A DNA stretch of 64,000 bases, taken from the NCBI RefSeq assembly GCF_018599195.1, contig NZ_JAHFVK010000001.1, positions 124,001 to 188,000 on the forward strand. Reading direction: 5' to 3'. This DNA comes from Croceibacterium selenioxidans (GTDB taxonomy: Bacteria > Pseudomonadota > Alphaproteobacteria > Sphingomonadales > Sphingomonadaceae). The notes beneath the pieces were generated by a model, which saw only the letters and a program-made list of their open reading frames with translations, was not told the origin of the DNA and did not search any database. Numbering within the stretch: the stretch's first letter is position 1; each line of letters begins with the position of its first letter. Positions 24,265 through 33,511 of the stretch are shown here, one piece after another. A program made the position numbers and the translations under genes.

Positions 24265-25755
24265 ATGCTCGACACCGCTACTCTGCCCGCCTTCCAGACC
24301 AAGCTGTTCATCGGCGGCCAGTTCGTCGACGCGGCGAGCGGGAAGACCTTCGACGTGCTCAACCCGCACGACAACTCGGTGCTGGCGCAAGTGGCGGAGG
24401 GCGACCGAGAGGATATCGACCGCGCTGTCGCGGCAGCTCGGAAGGCGCTGCCCGTCTGGCGCGCGATGTCGGCCACCCAGCGCGGCGAGCTGATCTACAA
24501 GCTCGCCGATGCGATCGAGAGAGACCGCGACACCCTGGCACTGACCGAGACGCTCGATACCGGGCACCCGATCCGCGACACGCACAACCTCGACATCTTC
24601 CGCACGGTGCAGACCTTCCGCTACTTCGCCGGCATCGCCGACAAGCACGAAGGCCGGGTGATCCCGGTCGATACCGGATTCCTCAACTACGTGATGCGGG
24701 TGCCGGTGGGCGTGGTCGGGCTGGTGGTACCCTGGAACTTCCCGCTGATGTTCACCAGCTGGAAGATGGGTCCCGCACTCGCCGCCGGGAACACGCTGGT
24801 GCTCAAGCCTGCCGAGCTGACCCCCCTCTCGACCATGCGCGTCGCCGAGCTCGCGGCCGAGGTCGGCTTCCCCGAAGGCGTCATAAACGTCGTGCCGGGC
24901 TTTGGCGCCACGGCCGGACAGGCGCTGGCCGAGCACATGGATGTCGACAAGATCGGCTTCACCGGCTCAACCGCGACGGGCCGCAAAGTGGTGGAAGCCT
25001 CGGCGGGTAACCTCAAGCGCGTTCAACTCGAACTGGGCGGCAAAGGCGCGAACATCGTGTGGGATGATGCGAACATCGATGCCGCGGTGAACGGCTCGGC
25101 CTTCGCGATTTTCCATAACCAGGGCCAGGCCTGCATCGCCGGCAGCCGCATCATCCTGCACGAGACAATCCGGGACGAGTTCCTCGACAAGTTCCTGAAC
25201 CTGACCCGGTCGATCAAGCTGGGGGACCCGCGCGATCCGGCGACCGAAATGGGTCCGCTGACCAGTCGCATGCACCAGGAGAAGGTGCTCAGCTACGTCA
25301 AGATCGCCCACCAGGAAGGCAGCGAGATCCTCGCCGGTGGCAAGGCCCCCGAAGGCGAAACGTTCGCCAAGGGCTGCTACGTCGAGCCCACGGTGGTGAC
25401 TGCCCAGCCGCAGGACCGGGTTTGTCACGAAGAAGTCTTCGGCCCCTTCGCCGCGGTCTCGACTTTCAGCCGCGAGGAAGAGGTGCTGGAGATGGCCAAC
25501 GCCACACCCTACGGCCTCGGCGGCGGGCTATGGACCAACGACCTCAACCGCGCCCACCGCATGGCTCGGGGCATGGATACCGGCATGGTGTGGATCAACT
25601 GCTACAAGCGGTTCCACCCCGGCTCGCCGTTCGGCGGGGTCAAGGACTCGGGCTATGGCCGCGAGATGGGCTTTTTCGCGATGGACGAGTTCACCGAGCC
25701 CAAGAGCGTCTGGCTCAACGTCGACGCCCAACTGCCCCCATTCTACCGACGCTAA
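24265..25755 (+). CDS. Aldehyde dehydrogenase, probable 4-hydroxymuconic semialdehyde dehydrogenase
   Basis: 496 residues; start at 24265 has AGAGGG 6 bases upstream. Catalytic C290 (Q-G-Q-A-C-I-A-G-S-R) and general base E256 (L-E-L-G-G-K-G) have the normal 34-residue spacing, and the NAD-binding W-N-F-P and G-F-T-G-S-T-A-T-G motifs are present. In hydroquinone pathways HapE/PnpE oxidises 4-hydroxymuconic semialdehyde to maleylacetate. The nearby dioxygenase genes make this the likely task, though the family also includes many betaine-aldehyde-like and general dehydrogenases. Confidence 0.85.
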   Translation: MLDTATLPAFQTKLFIGGQFVDAASGKTFDVLNPHDNSVLAQVAEGDREDIDRAVAAARKALPVWRAMSATQRGELIYKLADAIERDRDTLALTETLDTGHPIRDTHNLDIFRTVQTFRYFAGIADKHEGRVIPVDTGFLNYVMRVPVGVVGLVVPWNFPLMFTSWKMGPALAAGNTLVLKPAELTPLSTMRVAELAAEVGFPEGVINVVPGFGATAGQALAEHMDVDKIGFTGSTATGRKVVEASAGNLKRVQLELGGKGANIVWDDANIDAAVNGSAFAIFHNQGQACIAGSRIILHETIRDEFLDKFLNLTRSIKLGDPRDPATEMGPLTSRMHQEKVLSYVKIAHQEGSEILAGGKAPEGETFAKGCYVEPTVVTAQPQDRVCHEEVFGPFAAVSTFSREEEVLEMANATPYGLGGGLWTNDLNRAHRMARGMDTGMVWINCYKRFHPGSPFGGVKDSGYGREMGFFAMDEFTEPKSVWLNVDAQLPPFYRR

Positions 25756-25761
25756 AGCGGC

Positions 25762-27255
25762 TCAATTCGTCTGCTTCTGGGGGACGAGTTTGATCTGGCC
25801 CCTGCCGCTCACCCTCACCGGGGTGAACAGGCCCGCGCCCGTAACCTGAACCTTGTCGTGGTGGACCTCGTCGATTTGTGCCGAGAGCAGGAACCGGCCC
25901 ACTTGCCTGCCAGCCACCGCACGCTGGGCCTTGCCCAGCACTTTGTCGTAATCCTTGGTGAAGTCCTCCTCCAGGCTGCTGGCGATCCTCTGCAGCACGC
26001 TCTCGCTAGAGGCCAGGCGAAGCAGCAGGTTGGTAGCCATGCCGTCGGTGCGGCCATAGATCCGCAGGTCCTGGATGCGCACCACTTGCGAATCCGCCTC
26101 GCTGATCGGCAGGCCCGTCAGCCAGACTTTGCCCTTCGATTTGCCGAAGCTCATTCCGGTGCGCGCGCCGATCGGTTCGACCTCGGCATCGATCCCGACC
26201 GCCAGTCGGCCGTTGTCGGTGGCAAAGATCGTCACCTCGTTGAACTGCGCGTTCACCGAGCCCACGCCTTCAATATTGATGCCCTTGTCGGCCAGCTTGC
26301 GGAGTTCCCTCAACACCACGGGCTCGAGTTGCGCATAGTCGGCGACCACCGGCATGAAGAAATTGAGCCCGACGTCCTGCACCTCGGCCAGTTGTGGCGG
26401 CAGCGGCGTGGGGGTCGGCGCAGGCGGTTCGTCGCCGACGAAAGTCTCGGTCTGGGCCTCGACCGCAACCGTCAAAATCACCTTGCGTCCATCGACGCTG
26501 TAGCCCGCCAGGCCCATGCCTTGTGGTGTGATGCGCATCCAGGCGGGCGGGTTCCTGCTGCTGAGGCGGATGTTGGTGAAGCCCTGCTTCCAGGCCTCGG
26601 TCAGGATCGGCCTGATATTCGCCTGCCCGACTTCCGCCCGAACTTCCCGCTCGAGCCTGGCGATGACTCCGGCGAGTTCCTTATCGGCCCTCCTGGCGAA
26701 TTCGATCCGCTGGCCGAGGAAGTCGATCCCCGGTGGCTCGGCCCAGTCATAGGAGATATTGACCTTGGCGGAGGCGTTCCAGTTGGAGTCGAGGCCGAAA
26801 GCAACATCCGCCCGCACATTGGCGGTGGCCGTGGCTGTCTCTCCCTTCAAGACCCCGCCTACGTCCCGTGCGCTCACTACGGCCTTGATTGGCATGTTGA
26901 TCGTAAGCCGCTTGCCTGAACCCGAGAGGGTGATCCGGCCCCGGGTCACCTGGCCCACGATCCGGCAGTCGATGTCGGGCGTCACCTTGAGCCGTTCGCC
27001 GAACACCTTGACCCGCTGACCCCTCACACACCTCTTGTTGCGGCGGTCGATCGACCACAGCGTGTGGGGCGTCCGCCGTTCAAGCGCGCTCTGCAGATCG
27101 TCGAGAGGAAGCTCGATCGGCACCACCAGCGTCGAGTTTTGACTCTCGAACTGGGGTACGCTGGTCGACCGCGGCGGGGCGGAAAGCGAATCCTGCCGGT
27201 TGCATCCGCCGAGCATCAGGGCGACGAGCAGGAACAGGATTGGCGTAATGCGCAA
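25762..27255 (-). CDS. DUF4403 family lipoprotein
   Basis: 497 residues. A lipobox L-G-G-C18 indicates lipid anchoring. The mature protein is rich in beta strands and contains the DUF4403 pattern of two similar halves with S-T-L-V-V-P-I-E-L-P-L-D-D-L-Q near the start and Y-D-K-V-L-G-K-A-Q near the end. Function is unknown; the fold resembles lipid-binding (BPI/TULIP-like) proteins, so an envelope lipid role is possible (inference). It converges with the aldehyde dehydrogenase gene, leaving 6 bp, and is divergent from the RND efflux operon. Confidence 0.85.
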   Translation of the reverse strand: MRITPILFLLVALMLGGCNRQDSLSAPPRSTSVPQFESQNSTLVVPIELPLDDLQSALERRTPHTLWSIDRRNKRCVRGQRVKVFGERLKVTPDIDCRIVGQVTRGRITLSGSGKRLTINMPIKAVVSARDVGGVLKGETATATANVRADVAFGLDSNWNASAKVNISYDWAEPPGIDFLGQRIEFARRADKELAGVIARLEREVRAEVGQANIRPILTEAWKQGFTNIRLSSRNPPAWMRITPQGMGLAGYSVDGRKVILTVAVEAQTETFVGDEPPAPTPTPLPPQLAEVQDVGLNFFMPVVADYAQLEPVVLRELRKLADKGINIEGVGSVNAQFNEVTIFATDNGRLAVGIDAEVEPIGARTGMSFGKSKGKVWLTGLPISEADSQVVRIQDLRIYGRTDGMATNLLLRLASSESVLQRIASSLEEDFTKDYDKVLGKAQRAVAGRQVGRFLLSAQIDEVHHDKVQVTGAGLFTPVRVSGRGQIKLVPQKQTN

Positions 27256-27381
27256 AGGCCAAGGCCCCCCTTTACGCCAGAGCTATGGACAATCGGGGGT
27301 CGGCTTAATCGGGGTAAACCCTGTAGGCGAATGGGGATTTCCTGCTAACAAGCGGTCAGGGCACGCGCCTTCCTTTCCGCG

Positions 27382-27396
27382 AATTTGTCGCAAATT
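27382..27396. promoter_or_regulatory. 15-bp palindrome upstream of RND efflux operon
   Basis: AATTTG-TCG-CAAATT is a perfect 6-bp inverted repeat with a 3-bp centre, 95 bp before the adaptor start, in an otherwise GC-rich 235-bp divergent gap. The size and AT-rich arms fit a TetR- or MarR-type operator. No regulator gene adjoins the operon. Confidence 0.4.
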
Positions 27397-27490
27397 GTCA
27401 GAAGGGTTGATGACCCCCTTGTGATATGGGCGCCTTTCGCTGAAAGCCCCCCCGGAATCTTGAACCAGTGGCGAAGGGCGCAGCCCAGCA

Positions 27491-28684
27491 ATGTTGAACA
27501 CGCGATCGGCCCTCATTCGTGGAGGCCTTTGCATCCTTCTCTCGGTCCTGGCGGCCTGCTCGGACACAGGTGGCGGGGATGGTCGTCCGGCACCTGAAGT
27601 CGGCTATGTCGTCGTACAACCTTCCGCCGTGCCCGTTTCGGTCACCCTTGGGGGCCGGACTGTGGCTTATGAGACCAGCGAAGTTCGGCCGCAGATCAAC
27701 GGCCTGATCCGCCGGCGACTGTTCACCGAAGGCAGCGTGGTACGGGCGGGGCAGCCACTCTACGAGATCGACGCCAGCCTCTATCGCGCAGCGGTCAACC
27801 AGGCCGAAGCCAATCTCGCCAGCGCTAGGGCCAGCGCCGACGCGGCGGTTGCACGGGCTGACCGGTACCAGCCGCTCGCCGAGATGGAGGCGATCGCGCA
27901 ACAGGACTACACCGACGCGGCGGCACAGGCGCGTGTTGCCAGGGCCGGCGTCGCGCAGAATGCCGCGGCGCTCGATACCGCGCGGATCAACTTGCGCTAC
28001 ACGACCGTGACCGCCCCGATCAGCGGACGGATCGGCCGTTCGCTCTATACCGTCGGCGCGCTCGTCAACGCCAGCCAGCAGAGCCCGCTCGCGGTGATCC
28101 AGCGGCTCGACCCGATCTTCGTCGACATGCAGCAGTCGAGCGCCGAGCTGACCTCGCTGCGCCAGGCCTTGCAGCGGGGCGAAGTGACTCCCGGCAGCAC
28201 GAGCGTGCGCCTGCTGCTCGAAGATGGCAGCGACTATGGCGTTGCCGGCCAGGTGAAGTTCTCCGACATCGCTGTCGATGAGAGCACCGGCACCGTCACT
28301 TTGAGGGCGAGCTTCCCGAACCCGCAGGGCCTGCTCCTTCCGGGCATGTTCGTGAAAGCCGTGTTCGACCAAGCCGTCGAGCCGCGCGCGTTCCTCGTTC
28401 CGCAACCGGCCTTGCAGCGCGATTTCGACGGTTCGGCCTTCGTCTTCGTCGTCACTCCGGACAACAAGGCGCAGCGCCGCAAGGTGACTGCCGCGCGTAC
28501 CAACGGCACCAACTGGGTCGTGACCGCCGGTCTCAACCCGGGCGACAAGGTGATCACCCAGGGGCTCGGCAATAATCTCCGGCCCGACGGCGAGGTCCGT
28601 CCGGTGCCGGCCAGCGCGCCGCAAAACGTCTCTCCGCCGGGAAGGAACGGCGGCGGCAAGCCCGCGTCCGGACAGGCCCGGTAA
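27491..28684 (+). CDS. RND efflux periplasmic adaptor (AcrA/MexA family)
   Basis: 397 residues. Lipobox L-A-A-C gives an inner-membrane lipid anchor. Barrel-sandwich segments are V-R-P-Q-I-N-G-L-I-R-R-R-L-F-T-E-G-S-V-V and I-N-L-R-Y-T-T-V-T-A-P-I-S-G-R-I-G-R, flanking an alanine-rich helical hairpin (about 100-165). It joins the permease encoded 6 bp downstream to the outer membrane channel. A complete adaptor-permease-channel operon argues for drug or solvent export. Confidence 0.94.
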   Translation: MLNTRSALIRGGLCILLSVLAACSDTGGGDGRPAPEVGYVVVQPSAVPVSVTLGGRTVAYETSEVRPQINGLIRRRLFTEGSVVRAGQPLYEIDASLYRAAVNQAEANLASARASADAAVARADRYQPLAEMEAIAQQDYTDAAAQARVARAGVAQNAAALDTARINLRYTTVTAPISGRIGRSLYTVGALVNASQQSPLAVIQRLDPIFVDMQQSSAELTSLRQALQRGEVTPGSTSVRLLLEDGSDYGVAGQVKFSDIAVDESTGTVTLRASFPNPQGLLLPGMFVKAVFDQAVEPRAFLVPQPALQRDFDGSAFVFVVTPDNKAQRRKVTAARTNGTNWVVTAGLNPGDKVITQGLGNNLRPDGEVRPVPASAPQNVSPPGRNGGGKPASGQAR

Positions 28685-28690
28685 CGCGCC

Positions 28691-31600
28691 ATGTCACGGA
28701 TATTCATCGACCGGCCGATCTTTGCCTGGGTGCTCGCGATCATCGTGATGCTCGGGGGGATCGGTGCGTTCAGCGCCTTGCCGATCGAGCAATATCCCGA
28801 CATTGCGCCTACCAACGTCAACATCCAGGCCAACTATCCGGGCGCATCGGCCGAAACAGTCGAGAACAGCGTCACGCAGATTCTCGAGCAGCAGCTCACC
28901 GGCCTCGACGGCCTGCTCTACTTCAGCGCCAGCTCCAGCTCGCGCGGCCAGGCGCGCATCACCGCGACTTTCGAGAAGGGCGTCGATCCCGACATTGCCC
29001 AGGTGCAGGTGCAGAACAAGATCCAGACTGCGATCTCTCGCCTGCCAGCCGAAGTGCAGCAGCAGGGCGTGCGGGTGACCAAGTCCAACGCCGATACCTT
29101 GCTGATGGTCGCGGTCTACGACACCACCGGCACGCGTAACTACGTCGACATCTCGGACTACCTCGCCTCCAATATTCAGGACCCGCTGTCGCGCATTCCC
29201 GGGGTGGGCGACGTCAACGTGTTCGGCTCGCCCCACGCGATGCGCATCTGGCTCAACCCGCAACGCCTGGCCGGCTTCGGTCTGATGCCGAGCGACGTGG
29301 TCAGCGCGATCCAGTCCCAGAACACCGAGGTCGCCGCGGGCGACGTCGGCGGCCTTCCCTCGCCCGAGGGGCAGATGCTGCAAGCGACGGTGACCGCGCT
29401 GTCGAAGCTCCAGACCCCGGAGCAGTTCGGCGATATCGTCCTCAAGACCCTGCCCAGCGGTTCGAGCGTGCGCATCAAGGATGTCGCCCGGGTCGAGATC
29501 GGGGCCGAGCAGTATAACGTAATCCTGCGCATGAGCGGCTATCCCGGCGCGGGCATGCAGATCTCGCTGACGCCGGGCGCCGACGCGCTCAAGACCGCCG
29601 ACCTGGTCAAGGCCAAGATGGAAGAGCTGGGGCGCAGCTTGCCCGAGGGGCTCGCCTATACTTACGCAAACGACAGCTCTGCCTTCATCCGCCTCTCGGT
29701 GACGGAGGTGCAGAAGGCGCTGCTAGAGGCGGTCGTGCTCGTCGTGCTGGTGATGTTCGCTTTCCTGCAGAACTGGCGCGCGCTGATGGTCCCGACCGTC
29801 GCCGTGCCGGTCGTGCTGCTCGGTACGCTGGGAATATTCTACCTCGCGGACTTCAGCATCAACACGCTGACCCTGTTCGGGCTGGTCCTCGCGATCGGCC
29901 TGCTGGTCGACGACGCGATTGTGGTGGTGGAGAACGTCGAGCGCCTGATGGAAGAGAACCCGGGCATGACCGCCCGAGAGGCCACCATCCAGTCGATGAA
30001 GGAACTGCAGACCGCGCTGATCGCGATCGCTCTGGTCTTGTCGGCCGTGTTTCTGCCGATGGCGTTCTTCGGCGGCTCGACCGGGGTGATCTATCGCCAG
30101 TTCTCGATCACCATCATCTCCTGCATGGTGCTGTCGGTCCTTGTCGCGCTGATCCTGAGCCCCGCGATCACCGCCAACGTCCTCAGGCCCAGATCGCATG
30201 GCTCGAGGACCGAATTCCACCCGCATCACGGCCGCTTCGCAGGAATTGCGAACGCTCTCGAGCACGCCAAGGTGTGGTTCAACGTCACCTTCGACCGCAT
30301 GGTGCTGCGCTACGTTTCGGCGGTGCGCAACGTGATCGACCGCAAGTGGCTGTTCATGGGCCTCTATGCGGTGATCATCGTGCTGCTGGTCTTCCTGTTC
30401 TGGCGCCTCCCCGGCGGGTTCATTCCCGGCGAGGACCAGGGACGGGTGCAAATCCAGTGGCGCTTGCCCGCTGGCGCGACGCAGGCCCGCACCATCGAGG
30501 TGCGCAACGAAATCGAGAAGTACCTCGACACTTACGAGAAGAATAACGTCGATTTCCACTTCCTGGTTGCCGGCGGCGGCGGGGGTGGCGGTGTCGCCGG
30601 GCAGAATACCGGGCAAGGTTTCGTCAATCTCAAGGATTGGGACGACCGCCCGGGCAAGGAGAACACCGCCGACGCGATCGCCCAGCGCGCGACGGCCGCA
30701 TTCCGCAACTTGCGCGATGCCCAGGTCTTCACCCTCGTGCCGGGATCGGTGCAGGGGCTGGGCGACGCCTCCGGCTTCAGCATGCAGTTCCAGAATTCGA
30801 GCGGGATGAGCCGCGAAGAGTTCGTGGCGGCCAAGGATCGCCTTCTGGAATTGGCCAACAAAAGCCCGCTGTTGACGCAAGTCCGGTTGGCTGACTTGCC
30901 CGACGTAGCCACTTTGAAGGTCGATCTCGATACGCAACGGCTGAGCGCTTATGGGCTCACCCAGGCCAACGTGAACAACACGCTCTCGACCGCCTGGGGT
31001 GGGCGCTACGTCAACGACTTCATCGAGCACGGCCGCGTCAAGCGTGTCTACGTCCAGGGTGATGCGCAGTACCGCGCCAAGCCCGAAGACCTCGGGCAGT
31101 GGTACGTGCGTTCGGCCGATGGCAGCATGGCGCCCTTCTCCGCCTTCTCCGATATCGGTTGGGCAACCACTCCGGCCAGCACCAGCCGCTTCGGGGGAGT
31201 TCCGGCTTTTGGCATTTCCGGCCAGGCCGCCGCGGGCGTCAGCTCGGGCGAGGCGATGGCGGAAATCGAGCGCCTGGCGAGCGGGATTCAAGGCACCAGC
31301 GTCGGCTGGTCGGGCGCGTCCTACGAGGAACGCCAGGCTTCAGGCCAGGCGCCGCTGCTCTATGCGGTTTCGCTGCTGGTCGTGTTCCTGTGCCTGGCCG
31401 CGCTCTATGAAAGCTGGTCGATTCCGGTGGCGGTGTTGCTGGTGATCCCGCTCGGCCTAGTAGGGTCGTTGTTCCTCGCCAACCTGCGCGGCCTGGAGAA
31501 CGACGTGTTCCTCCAGATCGGCCTGCTGACCACGATGGGGCTCGCCTCGAAGAACGCGATCCTGATGATCGAGTTCGCCGAGCACGAGGAGAAGAAAGGC

Positions 31601-31894
31601 GCGCGGGTTATCGACGCGGTGCTGCGGGCTGCCCGCATCCGCTTGCGCCCGATCCTGATGACCAGCTTTGCCTTTATCTTCGGCGTTATGCCCTTGGCGC
31701 TGGCGACCGGCGCGGGCGCCAACAGCCGCATCGCCATCGGCACTTCGGTGATCGGCGGCATGCTGACGGCGAGCCTGCTGGCGGTCTTTTACATTCCGTT
31801 GCTGTTCGTCCTGGTGCGCCGGGGAACGCGCGAAGGGCTCAAGAAGCTGCGCGAGCGGTTCGGCCGCCGCCCGGACCCGGAGACGGCCGCTTGA
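28691..31894 (+). CDS. RND multidrug efflux permease (AcrB family, HAE1)
   Basis: 1067 residues with the 12-helix pattern and two large periplasmic loops. It starts M-S-R-I-F-I-D-R-P-I-F-A-W. The proton-relay pair D407 and D408 lies in G-L-L-V-D-D-A-I-V-V-V-E-N at the same numbers as AcrB. The C-terminal half repeats the architecture, with G-L-A-S-K-N-A-I-L-M-I-E-F-A. A glycine run in the second periplasmic loop is normal for the family. The gene overlaps the channel gene by 4 bp. Confidence 0.97.
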   Translation: MSRIFIDRPIFAWVLAIIVMLGGIGAFSALPIEQYPDIAPTNVNIQANYPGASAETVENSVTQILEQQLTGLDGLLYFSASSSSRGQARITATFEKGVDPDIAQVQVQNKIQTAISRLPAEVQQQGVRVTKSNADTLLMVAVYDTTGTRNYVDISDYLASNIQDPLSRIPGVGDVNVFGSPHAMRIWLNPQRLAGFGLMPSDVVSAIQSQNTEVAAGDVGGLPSPEGQMLQATVTALSKLQTPEQFGDIVLKTLPSGSSVRIKDVARVEIGAEQYNVILRMSGYPGAGMQISLTPGADALKTADLVKAKMEELGRSLPEGLAYTYANDSSAFIRLSVTEVQKALLEAVVLVVLVMFAFLQNWRALMVPTVAVPVVLLGTLGIFYLADFSINTLTLFGLVLAIGLLVDDAIVVVENVERLMEENPGMTAREATIQSMKELQTALIAIALVLSAVFLPMAFFGGSTGVIYRQFSITIISCMVLSVLVALILSPAITANVLRPRSHGSRTEFHPHHGRFAGIANALEHAKVWFNVTFDRMVLRYVSAVRNVIDRKWLFMGLYAVIIVLLVFLFWRLPGGFIPGEDQGRVQIQWRLPAGATQARTIEVRNEIEKYLDTYEKNNVDFHFLVAGGGGGGGVAGQNTGQGFVNLKDWDDRPGKENTADAIAQRATAAFRNLRDAQVFTLVPGSVQGLGDASGFSMQFQNSSGMSREEFVAAKDRLLELANKSPLLTQVRLADLPDVATLKVDLDTQRLSAYGLTQANVNNTLSTAWGGRYVNDFIEHGRVKRVYVQGDAQYRAKPEDLGQWYVRSADGSMAPFSAFSDIGWATTPASTSRFGGVPAFGISGQAAAGVSSGEAMAEIERLASGIQGTSVGWSGASYEERQASGQAPLLYAVSLLVVFLCLAALYESWSIPVAVLLVIPLGLVGSLFLANLRGLENDVFLQIGLLTTMGLASKNAILMIEFAEHEEKKGARVIDAVLRAARIRLRPILMTSFAFIFGVMPLALATGAGANSRIAIGTSVIGGMLTASLLAVFYIPLLFVLVRRGTREGLKKLRERFGRRPDPETAA

Positions 31895-33297
31895 ACCGCT
31901 CCCTTTCCGCTAGCCTCCTGGCGCTGGCCCTGGCCGGCTGCTCGCTGGCACCGGACTATGTTCGGCCCGAGGCGCCGGTGCCGGTGTCGTGGCCGGCCGG
32001 TGACGCCTACCTGGCCCAGACCGAAGCGGCGCTGCCCGAGGTCTCCTATCGCGACGTGTTCCAGGATCCGCGGCTCCAGACGCTGATCGGCCAAGCCCTG
32101 GTCAATAACCGCGACGTGCGCATCGCTGCCGCCAATCTGACGGCGGCTCGGGCGCAGTTCCGTGTCGTCCGCTCCGGGCAGTTCCCCGAAGTTGGCGTCA
32201 GCGCTTCGAGCAGCTACCTCACCCGGGAGGGGGCGGACAGCGAGAGCTACGCGCTCCAAGGCGGTGTCGCGAGCTTCGAGCTCGACCTGTTCGGGCGCCT
32301 GGCCAATGCCACGGCGGCGGAGCGCGAGCGCATGTTGGCGACCGAGGCCTCCGGACGAACCGTGCGCATCGGCCTCGTCGCGGACTTGGCCGACGCCTGG
32401 GCGACATACGCCGCCGACCGCGAGCTCCTGGCCGTCGCCGCCGACACAGCCGCCAACGCCCGCCGCGCGGTCCAGCTGACGCAGGCGCGACTCGAAGGCG
32501 GCATCGCTCCTCGAACCGACGTCCGCCAGGCAGAGCAGGTGCTGGCGACGGCGGAGGGTGACCTCGCCGCGCAGACCACCGCCGTGGCGCAGGACGAGAA
32601 CCTGATACGGCTGTTGGTCGGTGGCGCGGTCGATCCCGCCTTGCTCCCCGCCGGGCTGGACGAAGTCTTTGCATCGGTCGCAACTTTACCGGCGGGTCTC
32701 GATTCCGCTGTGCTGCTGCGCCGGCCCGATATCGTCGAGGCCGAATATTTGCTCCGGGCCGCCAACGCCGACATTGGCGTCGCTCGCGCCGAGATGTTCC
32801 CGCGCATCTCGCTGACCGGCCTCGTTGGAGTGGCGAGCGATACGCTGGGCTCGCTGTTCACCGGCGGCGCGTTCCCGACCACACTCGGCGCCGATGCCGC
32901 TTACACTATCTTCGATGGCGGCGGACGTCGCGCCAATGTCGAGGTGAGCCAGGCGCAGCGCGACGCCGCGCTCGCCGCCTACGAACGCTCCATCCAGACC
33001 GCCTTTCGCGAGGTGGCCGACGCTCTCGCGGTGCAAGGCACGATCGGAGAACGCCTGCGCGCTGCACGAGTGAGCAGCGAAGCAACGGCAGACACCGCCC
33101 GCCTGACCGAAGCTCGCTATCGCGGCGGCATCGACAGCTTCCTCGCCAATCTCGATGCCCAGCGCAGCCTCTATGTCGCCCGGCAGAGGGAGGTGGCGGT
33201 CCTGCTGATCGGCGTACGCAATCGGATCGAGCTCTATCGTGCGCTTGGGTCGGACAGTGCCGTTGCCACCCCGGCAGAGATTAGCGAAGCCAACTGA
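31891..33297 (+). CDS. Outer membrane efflux lipoprotein (NodT/OprM family)
   Basis: 468 residues. The start is a TTG overlapping the permease stop (TTGA). A lipobox L-A-G-C17 is followed by S-L-A-P-D-Y-V-R-P, the usual NodT beginning. Long alanine-rich helices alternate with strands, and the repeated R-A-N-A-D-I-G-V-A-R-A-E-M-F-P-R-I-S-L-T-G motif is typical. It forms the outer membrane channel of the pump with the two preceding products. Confidence 0.94.
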   Translation: MNRSLSASLLALALAGCSLAPDYVRPEAPVPVSWPAGDAYLAQTEAALPEVSYRDVFQDPRLQTLIGQALVNNRDVRIAAANLTAARAQFRVVRSGQFPEVGVSASSSYLTREGADSESYALQGGVASFELDLFGRLANATAAERERMLATEASGRTVRIGLVADLADAWATYAADRELLAVAADTAANARRAVQLTQARLEGGIAPRTDVRQAEQVLATAEGDLAAQTTAVAQDENLIRLLVGGAVDPALLPAGLDEVFASVATLPAGLDSAVLLRRPDIVEAEYLLRAANADIGVARAEMFPRISLTGLVGVASDTLGSLFTGGAFPTTLGADAAYTIFDGGGRRANVEVSQAQRDAALAAYERSIQTAFREVADALAVQGTIGERLRAARVSSEATADTARLTEARYRGGIDSFLANLDAQRSLYVARQREVAVLLIGVRNRIELYRALGSDSAVATPAEISEAN

Positions 33298-33511
33298 CCC
33301 TCGAAAAAGCGCAAATCGCGGGTCGATTTCGTCAAGAGTTTTTCGAACCCGATGAAATGGCGAAGCAAATAACGGCTCCCGACTATCCACAAAGTTCCCG
33401 GAGTTAAATGAGGGTTTGTGCTGATTGGCGGCCCATTCCCAAGGTTCATAGTTCAACCTCTTGAATTTGATTGGCCACAGGGAGTGGCCTTTCTCAGGAG
33501 GGGCAAGCGAA

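Noticed and set aside
24265-25755. Maleylacetate reductase within the hydroquinone region
   Set aside because: No iron-containing alcohol dehydrogenase family gene is present; this gene is a clear NAD aldehyde dehydrogenase.
29723-31291. Long minus-strand frame over the RND permease gene
   Set aside because: The permease reading frame is complete with AcrB landmarks; the antisense product is low-complexity and Gln/His rich.
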